64,000 nucleotides of DNA, taken from the NCBI GenBank assembly GCA_032622095.1, contig CP136066.1, positions 67,526,278 to 67,590,277 on the forward strand, in the 5' to 3' direction. The first letter of the stretch is position 1. Each line of letters starts with the position of its first letter. The stretch is from Siphonodentalium dalli. Its lineage: Eukaryota; Mollusca; Scaphopoda; Gadilida; Siphonodentaliidae. Below, in pieces: positions 1 to 11,259 of the stretch. The notes beneath the pieces are model-generated. The model saw only the letters and a program-made list of their open reading frames with translations, had not been told where the DNA came from and made no database searches. Position numbers and translations under genes: made by a program.

Positions 1-7
1 CCGTAAA

Positions 8-200
8 TGGTTGAAATAAAGAGCGTTTCTTTCACTTCTGTAGGCAAAATTTGTAACAGCTGGAAATCGACCACGGAAAGTATTTCAGTGCATATGAAGC
101 CGGTATACCAATATAGCGTCTATGTGTCGACCCATCTTATACCTCCTCCCAAATTACGTGGACACAATTTGGAGGCTCGAAGCAGCCATGTCCGTTTAAA
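8..200 (+). repeat. Dispersed repeat R1, partial copy
   Basis: Aligns by eye with the 3' half of repeat R1 seen at 7686-8045, 24376-24720 and 38190-38440. Shared landmarks, in order, are AATAAAGAGCGTTT, TTTCACT, the AAAGT-containing spacer, CATATGAAGCC, GGTATA/GGCATA-CCAATAT and the cctcc-AAATT stretch. The copy is cut by the window edge. The ORFs over it are not conserved between copies, so it is non-coding repeat sequence. No function is recognised. Confidence 0.7.
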
Positions 201-429
201 TATATGTGTACGGGATCACGGCAGATGGAGATGTGGACCAATGTTCAACCAAATTTCAGAACTTAACCAAAAATAGTGCAATTATTGAAGTACATGCACA
301 TATAAAGAAATTCCAATTTAGGCATAGACCTATTAACGTCACTACCAAATATTTTAACATAAACATTCATTATACATTTCCTATCAAGGCAAAAAGGCAT
401 GTGCGCCGAAACGCAAGGGAGTGAAGATT

Positions 430-1241
430 AGTAGTAAAGAAACAGCAGATGAAGTGAAACGGCCACGGATAGAGCCAGGTATATTTATCTAGGGTTCTGC
501 GAATTGTTGTTAAATCAAATCAGCAGGCCACTTGTGCTGATAATACCCTTCGTTCTGAAGTTATCAGCCCTCGAAATTAGGAAAATGTCCCCCCAGCAAA
601 TTTAATGTTGTGGCATGTTAGGTTCAAATGTTGCCACGGCCAATTTCGAGGACTGCATATAAAGTTTTGAGAAACTTTGGTGTGTCTATATTTGAAAGAA
701 AATAAAATCACGAGCAATTCTGATGTTTAATTGAATTAAATTTATGTTTCTGGAGTTTATATGCATAAAGAATTATGCAGTTAATTGATAATACTCACAC
801 AAATTAAGATATTGCAGTAAAACAAATTGTTGGCATCATGCGAGTCTGATTAGCACCATAGTATCATGTACACCCACTATTCTGCAGATTGATAGCAAAT
901 ATAAGGCTTAAATTCGTCTGATCGTTAAATTGTAAATAACAACTTTTGACAACCCCTGGAACCGAAACTTATGGACATTTAGATTTAGTTGAAAAGCCAG
1001 ATGGACAGACTGACTAAAAATGCTTCACAAGAGTATGATATTCTATGCTCAAAACTGACTGTTCAAATACATAGCTGTGCACATAATTACAATACATGTA
1101 AGAAAATAAATATACATAAAACATGGTCTATTCCCATTATTGAGGTGCACAACTGCATGATAAAACCTTACCAATAAATGTAAAAAAGCTTACTTTGTCC
1201 TCTTTAATTAATCGTGATCATTTTGGAAAAAGTGATTGAAT
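430..1241. other. Intergenic, nothing recognised
   Basis: AT-rich sequence without a frame longer than about 60 codons that looks like protein. The only small ORF (989-1177) has no splice support and no recognisable motif. Nothing further seen. Confidence 0.6.
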
Positions 1242-1348
1242 TACATGTCTATTTATTAACGCAATTAATTACGAAATATCAATTACCCCATCCCTACATG
1301 TCTATTTATTAACGCAATTAATTACAAAATATCAATTACCCCATCCCT
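1242..1348. repeat. 53-bp tandem duplication
   Basis: Two near-identical head-to-tail units starting TACATGTCTATTTATT at 1242 and 1295, differing by about one base (ACGAAAT versus ACAAAAT). The near identity implies a recent duplication. Confidence 0.9.
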
Positions 1349-1677
1349 GACAGTAGAACCTGAGCAAACGGGGTTTTCTATAAACTAATTCTTGATTAAA
1401 ACAGAAAAAGAATCGCTTATTATGTATCTACGATGAAATATTGTTTTCAATTATTCATAAAAAATAAAATATGTTGTCGAAGTTGAGGGCAATTTACAGC
1501 CACTGTGGGGGTAATTTTGTGGCTTTTTGATGAAGATTGAAATATGGTATTAACCATTGGAGGACATTCTGATGTCTTTTCTATTAATTCCGATTGTTTT
1601 GCCCAAGTCGGTAAGAACATTGTAGACATTAATTCATTTGTGTAAGACATCTAATTAATGCTTTCATTCTCATTAAG

Positions 1678-1865
1678 GTGTATCAAAGGATGAAGCTGAA
1701 GTAATCAGATTTCAGTTAAAATATTCGACGGAAAGTTCTACTAAAGTACTGAAAGATATGCAAGCAACGGCGTACTACAGATTGGAAGAGCTTAGAGAAA
1801 ATACGTCAATGACTATGTCACACATCGCAGAGGATTGGCCGAAATTGTTTGTCACAACAGGCGCC
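1678..1865 (+). CDS. Candidate internal exon, unknown protein
   Basis: An open frame runs through this segment between a plausible acceptor (CTCATTAAG, AG at 1676-1677) and a consensus donor GTGAGT at 1866-1871. The peptide is charged and helical-looking, with segments EVIRFQLKYSTES, LEELRENT and HIAEDWPKLF. A helix ending in a WP.L-type motif loosely recalls C-terminal modules of uncharacterised invertebrate proteins, but I cannot name a family. The reading frame continues to a stop at 1956-1958 if the donor is not used. There is no neighbouring exon that I can link to it. It could be a real exon or an old element remnant. Confidence 0.35.
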
Positions 1866-2341
1866 GTGAGTATAGCACGCCGAAATGTCGACTTTCGGAA
1901 GGGACACTCGGCCGAGTTTGCCCGCCTCGCCATTTTCGTGAGAGGCGATCAACAATAATTGCCTTTTTAGTCGAGTTTATCAAAAACTCGACTTATGGTT
2001 TGACGAGGGACGGTTGACGGACCTAAATAATGCCTTATAACTTTCAATTTGTGAACGGATTCAAAACAATGTTGCTATGTGAGTTGCTCCCAATGACTAT
2101 TTACTGCCTGTATAAATATGTTTTAAGCCGTTTTATGCTCTTCTCCTTATTTGACTTTCTAAAAGGCCTCTGGTCAACCTGCCGGTGCATCACTCTGACT
2201 CGTTTTTGTCATTCTGGTGTGCCAGGTTTGGTGTTCACTTCGTTCGGCAACGTATTACCTCTCAGACACCCACTTACCAAAAATTGGTTACACATAAAAA
2301 CATATCTACCTTTAAATTACCAACTGTACACTACTGATCAC

Positions 2342-2400
2342 TGATTTACTGTATATGTAAATTACAGATTATACGCATACGTCAGCCAGGGTTATTATTA
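2342..2400 (+). pseudogene. Small fragment of FVWVNGLDP family
   Basis: The stretch ATTATACGCATACGTCAGCC matches the LYAYVS segment of the homologous ORF at 2578-2900 (TTGTATGCGTACGTCAGCC at 2824). It breaks off into a TTATTATTATTATGG run. It is best read as a partial duplicate of the downstream ORF tail. Confidence 0.45.
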
Positions 2401-2577
2401 TTATGGTTGACCGCTCCTCTCCACCCATGATCCGAAGGTCTTAATCACGTTAGGTACCCGTCTATTTGCCAATTGTGTGCGAGTCCATCTGTGTCGCAAT
2501 ATTTAAAGGTCACATGACCTTGTAGATCTTCGTGCACTTAGTCATTGTAACAATGAATGTGAGGGGCGCCGCTTCTG

Positions 2578-2900
2578 ATGAATCGAAAACGGGAGACGCA
2601 TACAAAATGGGCATTAATTCAAGAGTTGATAGGTCCGGCCAACCTGTGGCCTTACCAAATTAGAAGACTCTTTTAGGAGGTCAAGTTGAGTGCCTTCGTG
2701 TGGGTTAATGGATTAGATCCGATACTGTTTTTGACTGGGCCGACCACATGGGTCTTTACAACCAAAGGAATCGTGCCCACATGCAGCGGCACCTGCACAG
2801 CTATGAGACGGTAAATTACATGTTGTATGCGTACGTCAGCCATGGGGAGTACCAGTACCTGGACGGAACGCGGGTGCGATATGGGTCCCATCGTCATTAA
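2578..2900 (+). pseudogene. FVWVNGLDP-family ORF, copy 1, disrupted
   Basis: An unidentified protein of about 110 residues, homologous to 21639-21973. From ATG at 2578 the frame gives a W-rich N-terminus with IGPANLWP and QIRRLF, an in-frame TAG at the position where copy 2 has WTRNF, then SAFVWVNGLDP. After the LF residues the homology continues one base out of frame as WADHMGL, RNRAHMQRHL, LYAYVSH and YQYLDGT, ending at TAA 2898-2900. Conserved blocks between the copies are GPA..WP..IRRLF, SAFVWVNGLDP, W..(D)HM/DMN, R/FAH, LYA and YEYLDGT. So this copy has one nonsense codon and one frameshift. No known domain is recognised. The number and decay of copies suggest a mobile-element accessory gene (inference). 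Confidence 0.6.
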
Positions 2901-4003
2901 TCTGGTGAGTTCTTATTTAAATGTTTCATTCCCCATACGTCTTCATCACATTTGTGTCCGTCGTGCAAAGATATGAACAAAATCACTTTGCTAATAATCC
3001 GACGGTCCCCTTTAAGCATATGATTTTTCCCAGTAAACATAAGAGGAACAATTATATTTGTTCTAAAGCTCCGAACATACTATCGTGGGTTATATTTATT
3101 GTAACAGGTGGATAGAATATGTTGCCAGGCGTTGTTCAAAATGGATGATCTTTGAAATAACGGTGTCCTTCAAAATTTGAAGACTTGATAATATATATAT
3201 CATATTGAGATAAATCAACTAAAACATTGCCTAATGTCCTTAGGTAAATATATTATTACATTGTCGTTCAGAGAGGGTTAAGGTAACTTATCTCAAATAA
3301 AGCTTAATTGGCCACTATCTTTGTCGACCACTGCCAGTGAATGTAACTTGCATAGAATTGAAGTGGCATTCGCTATGCACTTTGACATTTAGTCGTCCTC
3401 TGAAGTATATGCCGGTTGGCCTGGCATAAACCAACCAACACTACACAAGTGCAACCCACTTAAAATAAAATAATACTAACCTTTTTTATTTTTCTTTCAA
3501 CAACGGTAATAGTGAAAATCCCAATTGAGTTTTATGTACAGCTATATTAATTATAAGTGGGTTGCATGGTCACATATGTCACTAACCAGACAATGTAACT
3601 GCAATACGTGTGGGTTCAAGTTGGGTGACTGTCACTTGAGTGTCGTGTCTTCTATAGTTTTGTTTGCAGTTTCCCAGCTGTGCTGGTGATTACCGGTGCC
3701 ACATACTGTGTGAATAGTCAACTTCCTAGAGTGATAATGGCCATTCAGATGTGCCAGTTTCATGTATGTTAGTTCGTCATGTAATGTACTGCAACCAGGT
3801 GAGCTATGTGAGGAATTTTTTTCCCCAAAAATTCATTATTACACGTAGGAACGCTTGTGGAGTTGAGGGAGGAACTTTGAAATATGTTAGTGAGGAAAAC
3901 ATCTTCAGGTAATAATAGTTCAGCTTGTGACACATACACACTATTCCATTACAAGTAATCCCTGAGGTTTTATTGACACAACTTTGTTGTTCAAATACAA
4001 ATA
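2901..4003. other. Intergenic, nothing recognised
   Basis: AT-rich sequence with only short unsupported ORFs (2921-3115 and 3804-4025). No element ends, splice-bounded frames or RNA genes were seen. Confidence 0.55.
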
Positions 4004-4061
4004 AATATTGATAAGATAATTTCATTTACATTAATATTGATAAGATAATTTCATTTACATT
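4004..4061. repeat. 29-bp tandem duplication
   Basis: Two exact units beginning AATATTGATAAGATAATTTC at 4004 and 4033. Confidence 0.9.
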
Positions 4062-4370
4062 GAATGTGAGGCTATTCTGATCAATTGTGCTTGAATCAAG
4101 GTCAATTAACAATTTCGGGAATTTTACACTTGGTTGTTTACATATATCAAATTATTTTCATAGCTTCAAAACTGCAAGTGAGCTCGTAATGACACGTACA
4201 AGGACGATGACCCGAGTGGGACAGATGTCATATGTACAGACCAGTCGCGTGGAGAATTTCCAGTGGAGTGATCATCCACTATGCTCCCAACATGATGCAC
4301 TTTTCGTATCTTGGCATGTGAATTATAAATATATATATAAGTAAAATACAAGCAATAGGTGATTATCAGT

Positions 4371-4381
4371 CCCCCCCCCCC
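4371..4381. repeat. Poly-C tract (11 nt)
   Basis: Eleven consecutive C residues. This is one of six G/C homopolymer runs in an otherwise AT-rich window; the others are at 18269-18279, 37143-37156, 43493-43505, 44503-44516 and 48300-48311. Confidence 0.95.
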
Positions 4382-4926
4382 TAACTATATATGAATAGAG
4401 CTGCAAATAAAAATATTTTGGGTCAATTTGCAACAAATATTTAAAAAGCTGAAATTTAGAGTTATTTGTTCTGCTTTGTTTATTTATTTATGCACGAATG
4501 CACACGAAAAGCATCATTTCTAGATCAAGAAGAACTCTAGAATAGGACATCCAAACATCATTGGCACTTCTTTTGATATGCCTCCTGACGGCCAACTTCA
4601 ATAACATATTTCATTCAGATTTGACAACCCTTGGCTGAGATATTTGCTTGATCAGATGGTCGAATTCATAGACACATGGATGTAAGGCTAGACATTTTAA
4701 ACAAACGGTTGCATGTAATTCTATATACCCCTATTTCTATCATATTTCTCATCATAATCATTGATAACATTCAAATTCGGGCAATCACGGGGTTAATAAG
4801 TGACCTTGTAGTAGCAGTATTATGAAATACCAATATTGTACACAGGGTCTCATGTCGTTTCTGACATTGCTACATAGTACTAAAAGACTTTCTTTTTCTA
4901 CATTTTTTGGGAATCCAGACTTTCAG
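4382..4926. other. Intergenic, nothing recognised
   Basis: AT-rich, without a supported frame. The last 30 bases before 4927 are pyrimidine-rich and form the acceptor tract of the next candidate exon. Confidence 0.5.
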
Positions 4927-5146
4927 TTGGCGACCCCGACATACCAGGAAATGCAAAACGTCGAAACCCGGTAAGCTCAAGATTATTCAAGGTGCAGCTG
5001 TGAGGGTCAAATTAAAGGCAAAACGAAAAAGGTACAGGACAAGAGGAACCAAGATGCAATCCCCACCATCGAGTTCAAGTGTAAATAGTGTAGGTGTTCA
5101 AACTGGATTTCCACAGAAAAGGAAAAAACAGAGGATCACCCCTCAG
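4927..5146 (+). CDS. Candidate exon, basic Lys/Arg-rich protein
   Basis: The open frame is bordered by a pyrimidine-rich acceptor (TTTCAG, AG at 4925-4926) and a donor CAG|GTATAC at 5147. The peptide is strongly basic, with clusters KLKAKRKRYRTRG and PQKRKKQR that would fit nuclear localisation or nucleic-acid binding, separated by a Ser-rich linker (SPPSSSS). An alternative internal donor CCG|GTAAGC at 4970 would leave only the first part of the exon. No domain is recognised and no partner exon is identified. The spacing of splice signals around an 82-codon ORF makes it a better gene candidate than most ORFs here. Confidence 0.4.
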
Positions 5147-5757
5147 GTATACTAAAAAATTAAGGTGATTCTAGGTGTTCAAAACCTTTGCTGGACTAGT
5201 GAAATTAAGAGCAAAATCAAATGAATATATCATTTATCTGAACATTACTATAACAATTCGGATTATTCAAATGGACCACCTGGTCAATTAGGGGCAGAAT
5301 ATCAGTCAAGGCAATTATATTGTTTTTCTGCCAAAGAAAGTTGTGGAATTGTTCAAACATCTTCTCCAGAACACAAAACCAAATGGGTTAATATTTGGCT
5401 TGAATGATCTTGAATGAATGTACCTGGGGTGCTGAATTCAGATCCGTTTGAATGGGGCAAATGTCAATTTTCCCATGAGTATACATTTTTCAGCTCCAGG
5501 GAAAGTACTGTATGTGGAGAAATTTCAATGTTCTGTGTACAACCGCCAGTAAGCCCATACTCGAAGATAAGCCCAGTCTGGGTTTTTTACCCTAAAAAAC
5601 ATGTATCAATTCAATAAAATCAAAGTACAGTTCTGGGCTAAATGTACGTCCGATGAATTTTGTGTGATGACTTAAAATAATACGATTCCATGAATTTTGA
5701 GTCCATCTTTGAAATGTATGGTTCAGAAATATTTAGCTTATACAGTTAGGAGTAAAG
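5147..5757. other. Intergenic or intronic, nothing recognised
   Basis: No supported frame. The ORF at 5414-5617 has no splice or family support. Confidence 0.45.
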
Positions 5758-5850
5758 TTTGATCCAATGGTTATTCACAGAATCAATGTTTTCATTTCTA
5801 AAAAAGTTTGATCCAATGGTTATTCAGTTTTCATTTCTAAAATTCACTGG
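5758..5850. repeat. Imperfect tandem duplication (about 50 bp)
   Basis: AGTTTGATCCAATGGTTATT followed by a variable spacer and TTTTCATTTCTAAA occurs twice, from about 5758 and about 5805. The second unit lacks about 12 bases of the spacer. Confidence 0.85.
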
Positions 5851-7160
5851 TCAAATAAAGCCATCTTATTCTGGTGACACACATGTCTCATGGGTTCAAT
5901 GCAGTCCATATATATGGGGTTACAGTCAGTGCCAAATAAAAGTGAGCAGAAATTCAAGCAAATTACTAGTATTCCAAATTTGATATATGACACAAATTGA
6001 ACTGTCATTTCTTAAATATTCAAAACCACTACCGGTATATTTTGAGTTCAAGAAGTTGTGAATTCACTTGAATTTATGAACAGAGCCTGGTGAAATGTTA
6101 GTGTGTGGCGAGTCATACTCGTCTTCGAGCTACATGTATGCATGGTTTTATTAACGTTTTGTATTCTGAAGAGGTGAAATGTTTCCATTTTGTACCAGGT
6201 TCTATTCATAAACAATTTTCAATCGAAATTCTTTGTACTGCACATGTGTGTTTGGGTTAAGTCTTCTTTGTCAAATGGATTAATGGTTATACATCGGACG
6301 ATAGAGGTATGGGGCAGTATGAGGGTGCCACTTGAATTTGAAGGACTTCTTCGGAGAAGGGCACATTGTGTCATCTCCGATGTGCTTTGATTCATCGCAA
6401 TATTAAGTAAAGGAGTCGTTCAATAGCGTGAAAGATAGACAGCTGGTAGGCAGCTGACAATTGTTTCGTGAGGCACCGGTGGACATTGCTTTTGAAAATT
6501 GTACAGTAAGCCCACACTATCTGCAGCAGCATTTGCGAAGAGCAAATATAATTTGAAACAGTTTCTTGTTATCAATACAATCCACATAATGTTCTGTGTG
6601 GAATGTTGCATTCAATAACATAAATATATGTTGTGGCATTGAAGTATTGAAGGTAATTATACTTCGCAACAACAATAAAATATAGCCTGCTTTGCGAGGA
6701 TTCGAGTTAAAAATAGTAGCTGCAGGAGGGGTTCGAAACATGAATGTGAGCGATCTGGGAGAGGACTGACAAAAAATGCATAAATAGGCTTATTGTCTCG
6801 TCCCGTTCCAATCACTCATAATCATCCACTACCAGTCTGTTAAAATACTAAACAAAATTGTAGTCGGAATAAATATTGTTTACACCAAATACAAATGTAC
6901 ATTAACACCACAACTACTCTGACAAATAGTGGAAATGTCCATAAATTTCACAAAGAATATTGAATATAATACGTTTTACTCAATTTAACAATTATAGTTA
7001 TTCATCTCCATAATTCGTTCTAAGGAGCTTTTGGCGTCCAAATTGCACATCATCGATAAATGGTGACATGATTAATTCACTTGAACAATTATATCTTCTC
7101 AACTGTCATAGTTATATGGGACGGGAATCGATAAGAACATTCATATAGTGAGCTAGCAAA
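5851..7160. other. Intergenic, nothing recognised
   Basis: Only short ORFs without family motifs or convincing splice borders (for example 5759-5983, 6190-6390, 6517-6741). No element termini seen. Confidence 0.5.
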
Positions 7161-7286
7161 AGCAGATACATAGAAGAAAGCATTAAAAGTATACCATTAT
7201 ATGTAATATATATTCTTGCACAAAGCAGATACATAGAAGAAAGCATTAAAAGTATACCATTATATGTAATATATATTCTTGCACAA
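7161..7286. repeat. 63-bp tandem duplication
   Basis: Two identical units starting AGCAGATACATAGAAGAAAG at 7161 and 7224. The minus-strand ORF over this region carries the duplicated peptide and is a by-product. Confidence 0.95.
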
Positions 7287-7500
7287 AGGACAGTGAACCG
7301 CCAGAGCATCGCATGCTACTATGGCCCCATGTACTATAACACGATTGAATCTTTCCCATTAAAGATATTTTATACAAGATACATTTATCAAGAGATGGAA
7401 ATGTATCGAAGGTCTGTTCAAAAATAGTGGTTACAGTATGCAGTTAAATATAGTTTCTTCCGAGATAAAATAAAACAGTCAGTAGCAAATGACTTTACAG

Positions 7501-7685
7501 GATCCTCAAATACTGGCATCCGATCACGTGACATCCGAATGGTAGTATGGCTGTTCATGATCCCCCAATACAGGCACCCGACCACGTGTGTGACATCCGA
7601 ATGGTAGTATGTCTTTTCATGATCCTCCAATACTGGCATCCGACCACGTGTGTGACATACGAATGGTAGTATGGCTTTCAGTACC
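7501..7685. repeat. Three tandem units (about 58-65 bp) within R1
   Basis: Units start at 7501, 7559 and 7621. Each carries a GATCC(T/C)CCAATACTGGC-like start, then CCGACCACGTG, then GACATCCGAATGGTAGTATG. The last unit continues with the TTTCAGTACCA landmark of repeat R1. There is no spacer/repeat alternation, so it is not a CRISPR array. Confidence 0.85.
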
Positions 7686-8045
7686 ATTGAGTCGCTCTGT
7701 TGGTAATACCATTTGTTGTTCAGCATCAGGCATATACATCCACGTGAAGTGTGTTCTTGGCCGACTAGTTAATCATGGTCGCCATTGTTAACTGACAACA
7801 TCAAGTTTGAGTGACAAAGAAAAAGAGCGTTCCATGTTAGTTTATTCCTGATATGGTAATAATAAAGAGCGTTTGTTTCACTTCCGTGCGCCAACAATTG
7901 AAAACCAGCTGAAAAAACCTGTGGCCATGGAAAGTATGTCAAGGCATATGAAGCCGTCATATCAATATGTTGTGTATTTATCAGCCCAATGTATAGATCC
8001 TGCAAATTAAAAGAAGCCATATGAGTATGACCAGGACAAATTCCT
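7640..8045 (+). repeat. Dispersed repeat R1, copy
   Basis: Shares with 24376-24720 and 37900-38440 the ordered landmarks TTTCAGTACCATT, CTCTGTTGGTAAT, TTGTTGTTCAGCATCAGG, ATCCACGT.AAGTGTGTTC, TGACAAC, GAGCGTTCCATG, TATTCCTGATATGGTA, AATAAAGAGCGTTT and AGAAGCCATATGAGTATGACC. No coding capacity is conserved between copies. Confidence 0.8.
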
Positions 8046-8189
8046 TACGCTAAAATTAACGTATATCACGCCAATATTTCCTTATGCAAATAGGTTCATA
8101 TTGGACCTATTTGATTCTGAAATTTTTCTTTTATCGCGCGGACCACAGTACCTGTAATTCAGGTATGATATATATGGTAAACTCGGTAC

Positions 8190-8430
8190 CCAAATTTTGC
8201 ATGTGTGTTTACTGACACAAAATACAGTTCAAGTTCGAATTTAAGTTCTGCTCGCCAATTTTTACAAGAGTTAAGTCTCTTTTTTGTTGGATTTTGCACT
8301 TAATTTTCGTTTCCGGATGATAACTTTAGTAAGTTTGAATTAAATGGAATGTAAATGGAATAAAATTTGGTTGTGAGTTTACTAGCACAAAAAAGGTCAA
8401 ATTCGAATTTGGGTTCCGCCACCAATTTTC
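8190..8430. repeat. Diverged tandem pair (about 165-bp unit)
   Basis: Two related segments share AAATTTTG/AAATTTGG, GTGTGTTTACT/GTGAGTTTACT, GCACAAA, AAATTCGAATTT, GTTC.GC and CCAATTTT. Divergence is high, so this is an old duplication. A third weak echo (AGTAGCACAAAATT) lies near 9170. Confidence 0.55.
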
Positions 8431-9710
8431 ACCTGAGTTGAAATTACCAGACAATAATTTTGAAATTGGCAAAAATTTATTTCATTTGGCAAAAAGTTTG
8501 GTAGAGAAAATTTTGGCCCAGCACCAACCCTGCATGATATGTAGATGGGAACGATATGTCTTTGTGTGAATCGGTCAAATAACTTGCCTGCTGTCGGCCA
8601 TCTTGACTGTCAGTATTAAACAATGTAAATCCATTAGCACAGGCTACAGACCATAATGTTGGTCTGATCATTGTCAGTTGTAATGTGTGTTGACAATGAC
8701 ATTTTGGGGTAATTCAGCAAAAAGACATGATAACCAGTGGCTATAGGATGTATATTAAATTAGAACCATGGATCACAGCCATGATAGTGGCTATACTGAC
8801 AATGACATTGTTTATGCATTAATTGAAGTGAGATTTCTTTGATGTAGTATACGTTAGTGTATATCTGTGAATTTAATGTAATTTTTGAAATGTCATTGTA
8901 CACGTCATCTAGACTAGACTGGTTCGCGATGTTACTATTTTTAGCAACAATAATTTCAATTCAATTCATATCTGGGGAAAACCCGTAGGTCAAGGAAATG
9001 CGACAGTTTCAAAACAAAATCACACACTCCCGAACACATAGATAAAACAAATGCAATATAGCTCTATGCCAAATAATAGTGATCGTTGGAATTGTTCTCC
9101 AAAACATTATTATTAGGCATCTGAGACTATGAGAGTACCATAATACGTCAACAAATTTATACGTTTTGTGAGTAGCACAAAATTAAAAAACAAACATTAG
9201 TTACCTTTTAAGTTCTGGTCGATTTGTTGACACAGTATATCGTATTCATGTGAATCAACGACCATCCACAGTATTTTGCTATTTTCCATTTAAAGTGAAT
9301 GAATTCCTTGAAATATCCTAGGTGTGACCTAGTTCACCAATTTCCTACTTTCAGCATCGAAATGCCAAATAACAATTTTAAATCCATGATTGAAGAGCAA
9401 GTTGGTTTTTGATGCCAATGGTCGGTATATATTCTTTAACACGAAACACGACTTTATGTGACGTTTGACGATCCAAATCAGTTGAATTAAACACAATTAT
9501 AACACATTTCCGACACCAGGTGAAGTATAAACAAAATTAGCCGGCAAGTCAGTTTCTAGACTTCCTTGAATCGATAGACTGGTTCCTTGGATTGTAACTG
9601 ACATTAACCCTTTGCGTTGAAAAAGATTACTAATGAGGCATTTTTTTGGCAATAAATATCGAAATTAATTACCATTATAGTTGTATGGGGAGATATGTAA
9701 TAATTATAGA
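8431..9710. other. Intergenic, nothing recognised
   Basis: No supported gene. AATTTGGCAAAAATT-type phrases at 8460-8500 resemble those at 61290-61345 and may be dispersed-repeat debris. Confidence 0.45.
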
Positions 9711-9855
9711 ACCGTCTTCGTGTTTTGTTTTTGTAAATGATTACCGCACTCGATAGCCGGCGGAGTGATACCTCTCGTGCCGTTCCGGCACTCGTGGTAT
9801 CACTCCGCCGGCTATCTCGTGCGGTAATCATTTAAAAAACAAACACGAAGACGGT
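9711..9855. mobile_element. 145-bp foldback element (palindrome)
   Basis: Starts ACCGTCTTCGTGTTTTGTTT and ends with the reverse complement (AAACAAACACGAAGACGGT). The arms are about 60 bp and nearly perfect, including ATTACCGCACTCGATAGCCG paired with its complement, around a short CTCGTGCCGTTCCGGCACTC centre that is itself partly palindromic. Such size and structure fit a foldback or MITE. No clean target-site duplication is visible at the edges. Confidence 0.85.
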
Positions 9856-9940
9856 TATATCTATTACTTACTATCCCGATTACCTTTGTTAATTATTTGT
9901 CTCACAAAATGTGTTTAGATGGATCCTTTCATCGATCTTG

Positions 9941-10608
9941 ATTATATTTGTTATATTTGATTATTACGTTGTTTTTGATAACACACTATCCATGCACTTA
10001 CAGGTCAACTCAATGTGCAAATCCATGTTTATGGATCTTCGTCGCATCTCGCAGTTACGGCCATATTTAACACAGACATGCTCACATACACTTGTTTCTT
10101 CATTTGTATTTTCAAAAGTAGACTATTGTAATGCCATTCTCGTCGGCATCACAACTGAACACTTGGATAAATTGCAAAAAGTAATTAATGTTGCTGCAAG
10201 GATTGTTTCCCGCAAACCAAAATGTTCACATGTAACACCATTGCTACAAGAACTACACTACCTTCCTATTCGTGCACGTATAGACTACAAGTGTGCATCA
10301 TTCTGTTATAAAAAAATCAGAATCTAGTTCAAGCATTCTCCCTGTATTGCCTCAATATTTTGATAAACTTTTAAGTATGTATGTTCCACCTACGAATATG
10401 AGGTCAAAGGCATTAGCTCTAATGGATATTCCATCAAACAATTTGAAAACTTATGGCGATAGAGCATTTGATTAGTATGCGCCAAATGTTTGGAACTCAC
10501 TGAGACACGACACAAGATTTGTAAACTCTCTGACCGAATTCAAAACTTTGTTGAAGAGTGAATTAGTCTGTGCTCACCATGGGGAAGTTACCTCAGATGT
10601 TGTTTAAC
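9941..10608 (+). pseudogene. L2/CR1-like non-LTR reverse transcriptase, C-terminal remnant
   Basis: C-terminal part of a reverse transcriptase of the chicken-repeat/L2 type, which copies element RNA at a nicked chromosomal target. Recognisable segments in order: LSMHLQVNSMCKSMFMDLR, ISQLRPYL, FVFSKVDYCNAIL, LDKLQKVINVAARIV, ITPLL/VTPLLQELHYLP and RARIDYK, which correspond to the thumb region of these elements. The frame shifts near 10315 into SSILPVLPQYFDKLL. A TAG at about 10473 then interrupts the region where RAFD...PNVWNSL is expected, followed by TEFKTLLKSEL. The fingers/palm domain with the catalytic FADD motif and the endonuclease are absent, so this is a dead, 5'-truncated copy typical of target-primed reverse transcription. 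Confidence 0.85.
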
Positions 10609-10762
10609 TATTTTGATGTATGTATATAATATATAGGTATCTGGTGTGTATATATGTATGTATATCACGTGTGATAGAGGGCAGGGTACTATTAGGAATG
10701 TAAGCGCTCTGGGCCATCTGGGATAAAGCGCTATATAAAAACTATTTATTATTATTATTATT
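10609..10762 (+). mobile_element. 3' UTR and (ATT)n tail of the non-LTR element
   Basis: The segment GCGCTCTGGGCC...AAAGCGCTATATAAAAACT followed by (ATT)n at 10744-10762 is the characteristic 3' end of L2-clade retrotransposons, where a short stem and a microsatellite tail replace poly(A). Its position directly after the RT remnant marks the 3' boundary of that insertion. Confidence 0.8.
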
Positions 10763-11199
10763 TGATTTACAACATCTAATACATCCAGTATTAATATATA
10801 TATTACAATATGTTTTTGAATCATTGGTCAGCATCAGTTTGGCCTAACAACACCACCATGCTAGTTCATCGCGTCATAGACTATTGCAACTGTTGGTTAA
10901 CGGCTAAACATAATTAATTAATGTTGAACAGGCATGGGCGTTGGTCATCTGTTTCCGCTACCCACATGTCATTGAGTATCATTTCTGTTAGGTAAAACGA
11001 ACTTCTCCAAAGTGCATTATTTTCATAAATCCAAAGTGCAATATGTTCATAAATGCGCGTCAAAATACATGGCACGGAAATACATTTTCTTGATTTATAG
11101 AATTTCATATTTATGTTTCGTCAGTACATATACACACAATCACCCATACCAAGTTATGCTAATAACAATAACTCATCAACAAGTACAAGTAAAATGGAT
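10763..11199. other. Intergenic, nothing recognised
   Basis: AT-rich. No supported frame or repeat boundary. Confidence 0.5.
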
Positions 11200-11259
11200 A
11201 CTTTCTTATTTTAATAATATTTATATTAGACTTTCTTATTTTAATAATATTTATATTAA
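11200..11259. repeat. 30-bp tandem duplication
   Basis: Two exact units ACTTTCTTATTTTAATAATA... beginning at 11200 and 11230. Confidence 0.9.

Noticed and set aside
2578-2900. Programmed -1 frameshifting in the FVWVNGLDP family
   Set aside because: Copy 1 also has an in-frame TAG and copy 2 lacks a slippery heptamer, so decay is more likely; kept only as a low-interest question.
7501-7685. Three regularly spaced units resembling a CRISPR array
   Set aside because: The units are contiguous tandem copies without distinct spacers and lie within a eukaryotic dispersed repeat.
9911-10327. Membrane protein suggested by the hydrophobic start of this ORF
   Set aside because: The hydrophobic N-terminus is upstream flank read in frame; the rest is a reverse transcriptase thumb remnant.
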